This document shows positions 57,693 to 64,000 of a DNA stretch of 64,000 nucleotides, piece by piece. The first letter of the stretch is position 1, and the number at the start of each line of letters is the position of its first letter. Below the pieces are notes generated by a model. That model had not been told where the DNA came from. It worked only from the letters and a program-made list of their open reading frames with translations, and searched no databases. The position numbers and the translations under genes are program-made. Source of the stretch: Pseudochryseolinea flava (lineage in GTDB: Bacteria; Bacteroidota; Bacteroidia; Cytophagales; Cyclobacteriaceae); assembly GCF_003286915.1 (NCBI RefSeq), contig NZ_QMFY01000023.1:1-64000 (forward strand), in the 5' to 3' direction.

Positions 57693-57699
57693 TACGATT

Positions 57700-59844
57700 A
57701 TGAAACCGACTGTAATAACCAAGACATGTAAGCTACCAGATGGCCGCGAAATTACCCTAGAGACTGGAAAACTAGCCCGTCAAGCTGATGGCTCTGTTGT
57801 GTTGAGGATGGGTAACACAATGCTCCTTGCCACGGTAGTGTCTGCGCAAGATGCCAAAGAAGGCACTGACTTCCTCCCGCTATCTGTCGATTACCAAGAA
57901 AAATTCGCGTCAACAGGTAAAGTGCCTGGTGGCTTTTTGAAACGTGAAAGCAAACTTTCTGACTACGAAGTGTTGATTAGCCGTTTGGTAGACCGTGCCA
58001 TTCGCCCGTTGTTTCCGGACGACTATCATGCCGACACGCAAGTAATGATTTATCTCATCTCCGGTGATGAAAATGCTCTCCCTGATGGGTTGGCTGCCTT
58101 CGCGGCTTCTGCTGCGCTTTCTGTTTCAGATATTCCTTTTGGAGGACCGATCTCAGAAGTACGTGTGGCAAGAATCGATGGTAAGTTTGTGATCAATCCA
58201 ACGATGAAGCAGAAAGAGTCTGCCGATATCGATTTGATCGTAGCCGCATCTATCGAAAACATCTTGATGGTTGAAGGCGAAATGAAGGAAGTGAGCGAGC
58301 AAGATATGCTTGAAGCTTTGAAAATAGCGCACGAAGCCATTATCGAACAATGCAAAGTTCAGATCGAATTTTCAAAAGAAGCTGGCAAGACTGAGAAGAG
58401 AACCTATAGCCACGAGAATAAAGACGAAGCGCTCAAAAAAGAACTCTTCGATAAATATTATCCGCAGGTGTATGGCGCAGCACGTCAATTGCTCACAAAC
58501 AAAAAGGAGCGTTCTTCGGCGCTCGGCAAAGCCCTTGACGAATACCTCGAGTCATTGCCTGAGGATACAACCGTGGATAAGGTTCTTGTTAAGAAATACT
58601 ACAAAGATATTTTGAAGAAGGCATGTCGAGACCTCGCACTTAACGAAGGTCTTCGCCTCGACGGTCGTAAAACACGTGAGATCAGACAGATTTGGTCTGA
58701 GGTGGATTATCTTCCATCAACGCACGGTTCTGCAATCTTTACACGCGGTGAGACGCAGTCTTTGACAACCGTTACACTTGGAACCAAGCTCGACGAGCAG
58801 ATGATCGACGGCGCAATGATTTCAGGTTCTAGCAAGTTTATCCTTCATTATAACTTCCCAGGCTTCTCAACAGGTGAGGTAAAACCTAACCGTGGTCCGG
58901 GTAGAAGAGAAGTAGGTCACGGTAACCTTGCGTTCCGTGCGCTGAAGCAAGTGCTTCCTGCTGACGAGAAAAATCCATACACAATCCGTGTCGTTTCTGA
59001 TATCTTAGAATCCAATGGTTCATCATCGATGGCAACTGTTTGTGCAGGATCACTTGCGCTGATGGATGCTGGTGTTCCTGTTAGTGGACCTGTTTCAGGT
59101 ATCGCGATGGGTATGATCTCTGATAGCAGCACAGGTAAATATGCAATTCTTTCTGACATCCTTGGCGATGAAGATCATCTCGGCGATATGGACTTTAAAG
59201 TTACCGGAACTGAGAAGGGGATCACGGCATGTCAGATGGACTTGAAAGTAGATGGTCTTACATACGCTGTGTTAGAAGAGGCATTGCTTCAAGCGAAAGA
59301 AGGAAGACTTCATATTTTGAACGAAATGAAGAAGACCTTATCGCAATCTAGAAACGATCTTAAACCTCACGCGCCACGTGCTGAAACTGTCATCATTGAG
59401 AAAGACATGATCGGTGCGGTAATCGGCCCAGGTGGTAAAGTGGTTCAAGATATCCAGAATACAACGGGTGCAACGGTAGTTATCGAAGAGGTAAACAACA
59501 AAGGCGTTGTGAACGTATTCGCGAGTAGCAAAGAGATCATGGATGCAGCACTTCGCCGCATCAAGAATATCGTTGCCGTACCAGAAGTTGGTGAAGTATA
59601 TGAAGGTAAGGTGAAGTCAATTATGCCATTTGGTGCATTTGTTGAATTCATGCCAGGGAAAGATGGTTTGCTTCACATCTCTGAAATTAAGTGGGAACGC
59701 CTCGAAACGATGGAAGGTGTGCTTGAAGTAGGCGAAGAAGTGAAAGTTAAACTTATTGAAGTAGATAAAAAGACTGGTAAATTCCGCTTGTCTAGAAAGG
59801 TGTTGATTCCACGTCCACCTAAGCCGGAAACTACTCAAGCTTGA
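57700..59844 (+). CDS. pnp: Polyribonucleotide nucleotidyltransferase (PNPase)
   Basis: A 714-residue 3'-5' phosphorolytic exoribonuclease. Two RNase PH-like domains (about 10-235 and 325-560) are followed by KH (about 565-625, [18 protein letters not shown]) and S1 (about 630-705, [20 protein letters not shown]) domains. The phosphate-binding and metal-binding GEDFD-type region appears as [17 protein letters not shown]. Full length and intact. It lies in the rpsO-pnp-sigma cluster. Confidence 0.97.
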   Translation: MKPTVITKTCKLPDGREITLETGKLARQADGSVVLRMGNTMLLATVVSAQDAKEGTDFLPLSVDYQEKFASTGKVPGGFLKRESKLSDYEVLISRLVDRAIRPLFPDDYHADTQVMIYLISGDENALPDGLAAFAASAALSVSDIPFGGPISEVRVARIDGKFVINPTMKQKESADIDLIVAASIENILMVEGEMKEVSEQDMLEALKIAHEAIIEQCKVQIEFSKEAGKTEKRTYSHENKDEALKKELFDKYYPQVYGAARQLLTNKKERSSALGKALDEYLESLPEDTTVDKVLVKKYYKDILKKACRDLALNEGLRLDGRKTREIRQIWSEVDYLPSTHGSAIFTRGETQSLTTVTLGTKLDEQMIDGAMISGSSKFILHYNFPGFSTGEVKPNRGPGRREVGHGNLAFRALKQVLPADEKNPYTIRVVSDILESNGSSSMATVCAGSLALMDAGVPVSGPVSGIAMGMISDSSTGKYAILSDILGDEDHLGDMDFKVTGTEKGITACQMDLKVDGLTYAVLEEALLQAKEGRLHILNEMKKTLSQSRNDLKPHAPRAETVIIEKDMIGAVIGPGGKVVQDIQNTTGATVVIEEVNNKGVVNVFASSKEIMDAALRRIKNIVAVPEVGEVYEGKVKSIMPFGAFVEFMPGKDGLLHISEIKWERLETMEGVLEVGEEVKVKLIEVDKKTGKFRLSRKVLIPRPPKPETTQA

Positions 59845-59850
59845 TCATTG

Positions 59851-59903
59851 TTAAGGTAACGAGGTGAATGGAACTATCTGTTCACCTCGTAACGTTACCT
59901 TAA
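59851..59903. repeat. Long bulged palindrome between pnp and the sigma gene
   Basis: TTAAGGTAACGAGGTGAA (59851-59868) pairs with TTCACCTC (59881-59888) plus GTTACCTTAA (59894-59903). The right arm has a 5-nt bulge, GTAAC (59889-59893), which partly repeats the adjacent sequence. The stem is 18 bp and the loop 12 nt. It is not followed by T, so it is not a typical terminator; it could stabilise the 3' end of pnp mRNA or be a protein-binding site. Confidence 0.75.
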
Positions 59904-59917
59904 CGAATGTTCCAAGG

Positions 59918-60622
59918 ATGAGACCGTTAAAGATCAGTAAACAGATCACGAATCGCGAAAGCCAATCGCTTGACAAGGGGCTTCAAGAAATTGAAAAAGT
60001 CGATCTCCTTGCGCCTGAGCAAGAAGTTCACCTGGCGAAACGAATAAGAGAAGGCGATCAAGTAGCGCTCGAAAAACTAACAAAAGCAAATCTGCATTTT
60101 GTTGTCTCAGTTTCTAAACAATATCAAAACCAAGGATTAACGCTTGGTGACAATGAAGGTAATCCGGGCCTCATTAAGGCTGCACAGCGGTTTGATGAAA
60201 CACGCGGTTTTAAGTTGTTCATCTCCTTTACGGTATTGTGGATTCGGCACTTAACTACGGCCGAAGTGTTAGATACCATGAAGATCTCCGTTCGACACGT
60301 CTCCATGGATGCCCCCTTTATCCAAGGTGAGGAAAATAGTTTGCTCGATATTCTTACGAACGATAGTGAAGAAATACCTGATTCACTGCCGGGAGACTCC
60401 CTGAGAGTCGAGGTGAAACGTGCATTGTCGACGTTGACAAAGCGGGAAGGAGATGTGGTCGTGCGCTATTTTGGTCTACATGGTGAACACGCGCTTCCCT
60501 TAGAAGAAATTGGCGAAAAATTCAAATTAACACGCGAACGTGTTAGGCAAATCAAAGAAAAGGCAATCAGAAGATTACGGCATACATCAAGAAGAAAAGC
60601 TTTGAAACTCGACTTAGGATAG
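59918..60622 (+). CDS. Sigma-70-family protein with deleted region 2.4-3
   Basis: A 234-residue homologue of the Bacteroidota primary sigma factor (RpoD/SigA); the ATG at 59918 begins [20 protein letters not shown], the usual N-terminus. An upstream in-frame GTG at 59864 is in the palindrome and less likely. Region 1.2 and the start of region 2 are well preserved. Region 2.1/2.2 lacks two residues in the GDLINEGN motif (GDNEGN) and has NPG for NLG. Region 2.3 reads [11 protein letters not shown] instead of FISYAVWWIR, with an extra residue and one Trp lost. Directly after WIR (residue 110) about 50 residues are missing; the chain resumes at [12 protein letters not shown] (113). Region 4 is intact ([22 protein letters not shown]). 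The frame is open throughout. Expected: core binding may remain, -10 melting and recognition should not. It is a paralogue or decaying copy; the functional RpoD must lie elsewhere. Confidence 0.85.
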   Translation: MRPLKISKQITNRESQSLDKGLQEIEKVDLLAPEQEVHLAKRIREGDQVALEKLTKANLHFVVSVSKQYQNQGLTLGDNEGNPGLIKAAQRFDETRGFKLFISFTVLWIRHLTTAEVLDTMKISVRHVSMDAPFIQGEENSLLDILTNDSEEIPDSLPGDSLRVEVKRALSTLTKREGDVVVRYFGLHGEHALPLEEIGEKFKLTRERVRQIKEKAIRRLRHTSRRKALKLDLG

Positions 60623-60647
60623 AATATGATTTTTTAGATATTTTTAG

Positions 60648-60672
60648 GGTCTCGTCTGCGAGGCCTTTTATT
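60648..60672 (+). terminator. Rho-independent terminator after the sigma gene
   Basis: GGTCTCG (60648-60654) and CGAGGCC (60659-60665) form a 7-bp stem with one T-G pair, TCTG loop, and TTTTATT downstream. It ends the sigma transcript before trxB. Confidence 0.75.
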
Positions 60673-60700
60673 ACTCCCTTACGTCAACGCTAATAGAAAC

Positions 60701-61651
60701 ATGGCAAAAGAAGAAGTTAAAGTTTTGATTATCGGTTCCGGTCCGGCCGGATACACAGCAGCTATTTATGCAGCCCGTGCAGGACTGAAACCTGTACTCT
60801 ACACCGGTGGACAACCAGGAGGACAACTCACCATCACCAACGATGTGGAGAACTTCCCTGGATATCCGAATGGTATTAATGGACCAGAGATGATGGTCGA
60901 CCTTCAGAAACAAGCAGAACGTTTCGGTACGCAAGTTCGATACGGCATGGTAACGTCTGTTGATTTTAGTGGTTATCCGCATTCGGTTATCGTAGATGAG
61001 AAAGATGAAATCATCGCACATACGGTAATCATTGCCACTGGTGCAACGGCTAAGTATTTGGGAATTCCCTCTGAAGAAACATTTGCCAATCGTGGTGTCT
61101 CTGCCTGTGCAGTATGCGACGGTTATTTCTATCGTGGTAAGGATGTTGCTGTAGTAGGTGCTGGCGACTCAGCTGCTGAGGAGGCTACATACCTTGCAAA
61201 CATGTGTACGAAAGTTCACCTCATCGTGCGTCGTAACGAAATGCGCGCTTCCAAGATCATGCAGAAGCGTGTGCTCAATACGCCGAACATTGTTATCCAT
61301 TGGGATACTGAAACAGAAGAGATCATTGGTAATGATCATGGTGTAATGGGTGTGAAGCTTGTCAATAATAAAACAGGTTTGAAGTCAGAAATTGCAATAG
61401 AAGGATTCTTCTTGGCGATTGGACATAAACCCAACACAGACATTTTCAAAAACTATATCGAAGTAGACGAAACGGGATACATTAAAGTTATTCCTGGATC
61501 GACGAAAACAAATGTAGAAGGCGTTTTTGCAGTGGGCGATGCCGCTGATAAAGTGTATCGTCAAGCAATTACCGCGGCTGGCACTGGTTGCATGGGTGCA
61601 CTGGATGCCGAAAAATTCTTGGTTGCAAAAGAGATGGAGATCGTTCATTAA
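60701..61651 (+). CDS. trxB: Thioredoxin-disulfide reductase
   Basis: A 316-residue FAD- and NADPH-dependent enzyme. The FAD motif is GSGPAGYTAAIYAARAG, the redox-active site is CAVC (in SACAVCDGYF) and the NADPH motif is GAGDSAAEEATYLA. A CAVC site in place of CATC is common in some phyla. The C-terminal FAVGDAADK motif binds FAD. The length is standard. Confidence 0.96.
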   Translation: MAKEEVKVLIIGSGPAGYTAAIYAARAGLKPVLYTGGQPGGQLTITNDVENFPGYPNGINGPEMMVDLQKQAERFGTQVRYGMVTSVDFSGYPHSVIVDEKDEIIAHTVIIATGATAKYLGIPSEETFANRGVSACAVCDGYFYRGKDVAVVGAGDSAAEEATYLANMCTKVHLIVRRNEMRASKIMQKRVLNTPNIVIHWDTETEEIIGNDHGVMGVKLVNNKTGLKSEIAIEGFFLAIGHKPNTDIFKNYIEVDETGYIKVIPGSTKTNVEGVFAVGDAADKVYRQAITAAGTGCMGALDAEKFLVAKEMEIVH

Positions 61652-61680
61652 TTGATCGATGAGAAGTAAACAAATCTTTG

Positions 61681-62400
61681 ATGAAGCTTGATATTCTTGT
61701 TCTTGCTGCGCATCCCGATGATGTGGAATTGGGTGCAGGGGGAACGATTGCTAAACATGTCGCATTGGGATATAAGGTCGGTATAATCGACTTTACAAAA
61801 GGGGAGCTTGGTACGCGAGGTACTCCAGAATTGCGGTCACAAGAAGCTGCAGCGGCGGCAAAAATCCTCGGCGTTTCTGTGCGCGAAAATCTTGGTCTTG
61901 CAGATGGATTTTTTCAGAATGATCCTTCGTCTCAAATGCCAGTGATCAAGATGATTAGAAAATATCAACCGTCCATTGTGATTGGTAATGCTATCACAGA
62001 CAGACATATCGATCATGGTAAAGGTGCATCGTTGGCTTACGATGCATCTTTTCTTTCTGGTCTTGTCAAAATCGAAACCAAAGATGATGAGGGTAACGCG
62101 CAACAGGCTTGGCGTCCGAAGGTTGTTTACCACTATATCCAAAGCCATTACATTGTGCCGGATTTAGTCGTCGATATCTCGGCGCATTTCGAAACTAAAA
62201 TGAATTCAATCAAAGCATTTAAGTCGCAATTCTTTGACCCCAGTAGCAAAGAGCCGCAGACCTATATTTCAAATCCAGCGTTCATGAAAATGGTAGAGGG
62301 TCGTGCGCAAGAACTCGGTCATAGTATCGGCGTTGAATATGGAGAAGGCTTCACGGTAAGGCGCGTTCCTGGCGTCAATTCTTTATTTGACCTGATCTGA
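61681..62400 (+). CDS. bshB1: Bacillithiol biosynthesis deacetylase BshB1
   Basis: A 239-residue LmbE-like zinc enzyme; ATG at 61681 is preferred over the adjacent TTG at 61678. The zinc motif AHPDDVELG (His11, Asp13, Asp14), the TRGTPELRSQEA motif and the second His motif TDRHIDHGKG fit BshB1, which removes the acetyl group from GlcNAc-malate in bacillithiol synthesis. Its position next to trxB (29 bp apart) fits a thiol-redox pairing. The other bsh genes are not in this window. Confidence 0.92.
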   Translation: MKLDILVLAAHPDDVELGAGGTIAKHVALGYKVGIIDFTKGELGTRGTPELRSQEAAAAAKILGVSVRENLGLADGFFQNDPSSQMPVIKMIRKYQPSIVIGNAITDRHIDHGKGASLAYDASFLSGLVKIETKDDEGNAQQAWRPKVVYHYIQSHYIVPDLVVDISAHFETKMNSIKAFKSQFFDPSSKEPQTYISNPAFMKMVEGRAQELGHSIGVEYGEGFTVRRVPGVNSLFDLI

Positions 62401-62447
62401 CGTTAGCCTCACCATTTGTGTTGGCTCGTTGTCGGGATCGGATACCG

Positions 62448-63089
62448 TTATGGTGCTAAGCGATGTACTTTCCAGAGGCCATCCACGCGGGTAAATTGTA
62501 AGCGATCATGCAACCTGCTTGGTCGTCCTTGCCAAAATTCAATTACCAAAGGTGTTACGGCAAACCCACCCCATTGATTGGGGCGAGGAAGAACTTGGTG
62601 TTCGGAAAATTTCTTCTCCATTTGTGCTACACGTTCTTCTAAAATTTGACGGTTTTCGATAATCGAACTTTGCGGTGACGACCACGCGCCGATCTGCGAT
62701 GAACGTGGGCGACTTTGAAAATATGCTTGCGAAGCTTCGGCAGTTACACGTTCTGCAATGCCCTCAATTCTCACTTGTCTTTCCAATTCAGGCCAGAAAA
62801 ACGTGAGCGCGCACGCCGGATTCTTTTCAAGCTCACGGCCCTTTAAGCTTTGATAGTTTGTAAAGAAGGTAAACTTCTGGTTCTCAATTCCTTTAAGGAG
62901 CACTATCCGTGCTGTTGGGCGACCATCCTCATTGACGGTTGCAAGGTTCATCGCATTGGGTTCGAGTACCTTTGCGGCAAGTGCTTCTTGAAACCATTTT
63001 TCAAATTGAATCATCGGATCTTTCGAAACATCTTGAATGTCAAGCGATGCTTTGGCGTAATCTTGGCGTAAATCGGATAGCGGTTGCAT
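62448..63089 (-). CDS. pdxH: Pyridoxamine 5'-phosphate oxidase
   Basis: A 213-residue flavoenzyme (start ATG at 63089; the longer frame to 63182 adds a non-conserved leader). It oxidises PNP/PMP to pyridoxal phosphate. Conserved segments are RIVLLKGIENQKFTFFTNY, PACALTFFWPELERQVRIEG and the C-terminal WKVHRLAP. The start lies 123 bp from the divergent YqgE-like gene. Confidence 0.95.
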   Translation of the reverse strand: MQPLSDLRQDYAKASLDIQDVSKDPMIQFEKWFQEALAAKVLEPNAMNLATVNEDGRPTARIVLLKGIENQKFTFFTNYQSLKGRELEKNPACALTFFWPELERQVRIEGIAERVTAEASQAYFQSRPRSSQIGAWSSPQSSIIENRQILEERVAQMEKKFSEHQVLPRPNQWGGFAVTPLVIEFWQGRPSRLHDRLQFTRVDGLWKVHRLAP

Positions 63090-63212
63090 ACGTGTGCGTT
63101 TTGAATGCCAAAGTTTGTTAAAGAAATAAAATTTGCACAGGTGAGGGCGAAGTATTTTATTAGGTATTGAAATACAAAGCACATTTGCCTTGGTCGGATC
63201 AAAGCGGAACGA

Positions 63213-63788
63213 ATGATGGAGTTTTTCAAGTACAAAAATCAGTTGAAACCGGAGAAGGGAAGACTCCTGATATCAGAACCCTTTCTGCCTGATCCGAATT
63301 TTGAACGGACAGTGGTGCTGCTTTGCGAACATAATGAAGAAGGATCATTCGGCTTTGTCATTAACAAGCCTTCTATCTTGAAACTTTCGGAAGTAATGGA
63401 AGACATTCATCTCGATGATGTCGTGTTTGTGGGAGGTCCGGTGCAACAAGACACGTTGCATTTTCTTCATCGCAATACATCAATAGAGAATGCCGTTAAG
63501 ATCTGTAACGACATCTATTGGGGCGGTGATTTCGAGAATTTAATGACAGCGTTAGATACGAGCTCACTCAAGTCCGCCGATTTAAGGTTTTATCTTGGAT
63601 ATAGCGGCTGGGGACCTGGACAGCTTGAAAAAGAGCTTGAGGATGATTCCTGGATTGTATGTGACTTTGTGTCGGATGAGCTATTATTTGATACGAATCC
63701 CACTGATATTTGGAAAAAGGCGCTGGATAACATGGGAGGTCGATTTTCGGTATATTCGAACTACCCCGTTGACCCAAGACTGAATTAG
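63213..63788 (+). CDS. YqgE/AlgH-family protein
   Basis: A 191-residue protein of the DUF179 family. Conserved segments are KGRLLISEPFLPDPNFERTVVLLCEHNEEGSFGFVINKP and the later GYSGWGPGQLEKEL. The role of this family is unsettled (AlgH in pseudomonads affects alginate, but no direct mechanism is known). Its length is standard. Confidence 0.9.
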   Translation: MMEFFKYKNQLKPEKGRLLISEPFLPDPNFERTVVLLCEHNEEGSFGFVINKPSILKLSEVMEDIHLDDVVFVGGPVQQDTLHFLHRNTSIENAVKICNDIYWGGDFENLMTALDTSSLKSADLRFYLGYSGWGPGQLEKELEDDSWIVCDFVSDELLFDTNPTDIWKKALDNMGGRFSVYSNYPVDPRLN

Positions 63789-63845
63789 AATTTTAAGTAA
63801 CTTTACGTACAGCGTGTTGTATCGCTGGTAACAGAAACATTGACC

Positions 63846-64000
63846 ATGGAAATGGAAAGAGAAAAAACAGACGAGCAGGGATCCCTCATAGCAGGGGTAG
63901 CTGATAACCGTGGTAACACATTGCACTCGGAAATTGATTTAACAGATCATGAAGAACATTCCGAAGAGCATGAGCATCTCGAAGAAGAGCATGTGGACTA
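63846..64000 (+). CDS. N-terminus of an acidic, His-rich protein (truncated by window edge)
   Basis: ATG at 63846 opens a frame that continues to the right edge without a stop (51 complete codons). The first 30 residues are unremarkable; the rest becomes rich in Glu and His (EEHSEEHEHLEEEHV). A DUF349-type protein is one possibility because these often have a long acidic N-terminus, but no domain is visible yet. Confidence 0.5.
   Translation, partial: MEMEREKTDEQGSLIAGVADNRGNTLHSEIDLTDHEEHSEEHEHLEEEHVD

Noticed and set aside
61061-61150. Missing CATC active site in thioredoxin reductase
   Set aside because: CAVC is a known natural variant; both cysteines are present, so the enzyme should be active.
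63090-63182. N-terminal extension of pdxH
   Set aside because: It lacks similarity to PdxH, is rich in aromatic and basic residues without pattern, and the ATG at 63089 gives the normal 213-residue length.

Overview
The window looks like chromosomal DNA of a Bacteroidota bacterium, most likely Cytophagales (class Cytophagia). The reasons are: two secreted proteins with C-terminal type IX secretion (T9SS) sorting domains; Bacteroidota-type promoter elements (TAnnTTTG at about -7, with TTG/TTTG about 19-21 nt upstream) instead of E. coli-type ones; almost no Shine-Dalgarno sequences; a bacillithiol gene (bshB1); many TPR, beta-barrel and lipoprotein genes; and the rpsO-pnp-sigma gene order, which I recall as common in this phylum. 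The exact genus is not decidable from the sequence. No tRNA, rRNA, CRISPR array, insertion sequence or prophage was seen. Nearly all of the window is densely coding.

Layout. 1-268: tail of an upstream gene and a strong terminator. 269-5781: a tight three-gene unit of a membrane-anchored nSTAND1 NTPase with WD40 repeats, a TPR/beta-barrel outer-membrane protein and a beta-propeller-like lipoprotein. 5872-14454: a giant (2860 aa) secreted T9SS protein built from alternating Ig-like and PKD-like repeats. 14535-17814 (minus): a two-component pair, an NtrC-type sigma-54 activator and a hybrid histidine kinase. 17927-20067: TerB-like protein, rhomboid protease and holA. 20334-27124: envelope cluster (TPR protein, beta-barrel, SPOR protein, TonB). 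27193-31636: folC, trmB, a TPR protein, an LpxH-like phosphoesterase and a glycosyltransferase. 31804-36213: OmpR-type regulator, TrpF-like protein, lipoprotein, T9SS subtilase and rpe. 36297-39472: LpoB/COG3014 pair and an outer-membrane protein. 39707-44504: gyrA, a TPR protein and a histone-deacetylase-like hydrolase.

44577-53388 carries an MHS-family transporter, a DUF4184 membrane protein, the non-homologous end-joining genes ligD and ku, and between them a TPR protein, a TetR regulator and an ABC1/UbiB-type kinase. 53459-57229 holds a TPR protein, a HEAT-like protein, a possible 42-aa membrane peptide, a START-like protein and an LptF/LptG permease. 57316-60622 is rpsO, pnp and a sigma-70 gene. 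60701-63788 holds trxB, bshB1, pdxH (minus) and a YqgE/AlgH protein. The start of an acidic protein runs off the right edge.

Most notable observations. (1) The sigma-70 gene after pnp is clearly a homologue of the Bacteroidota primary sigma factor, but it has lost about 50 residues covering region 2.4 and most of region 3, in frame, and has further changes in region 2.3. It should not read a -10/-7 element. (2) The nSTAND1 protein has a central membrane span and is coupled to an outer-membrane protein and a lipoprotein, suggesting an envelope-associated STAND system. (3) The giant T9SS protein has an A-B-A-B Ig-like array with a recent duplication. (4) A TrpF-like protein lacks the catalytic cysteine. 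(5) GyrA has a natural alanine at the E. coli Ser83 position.
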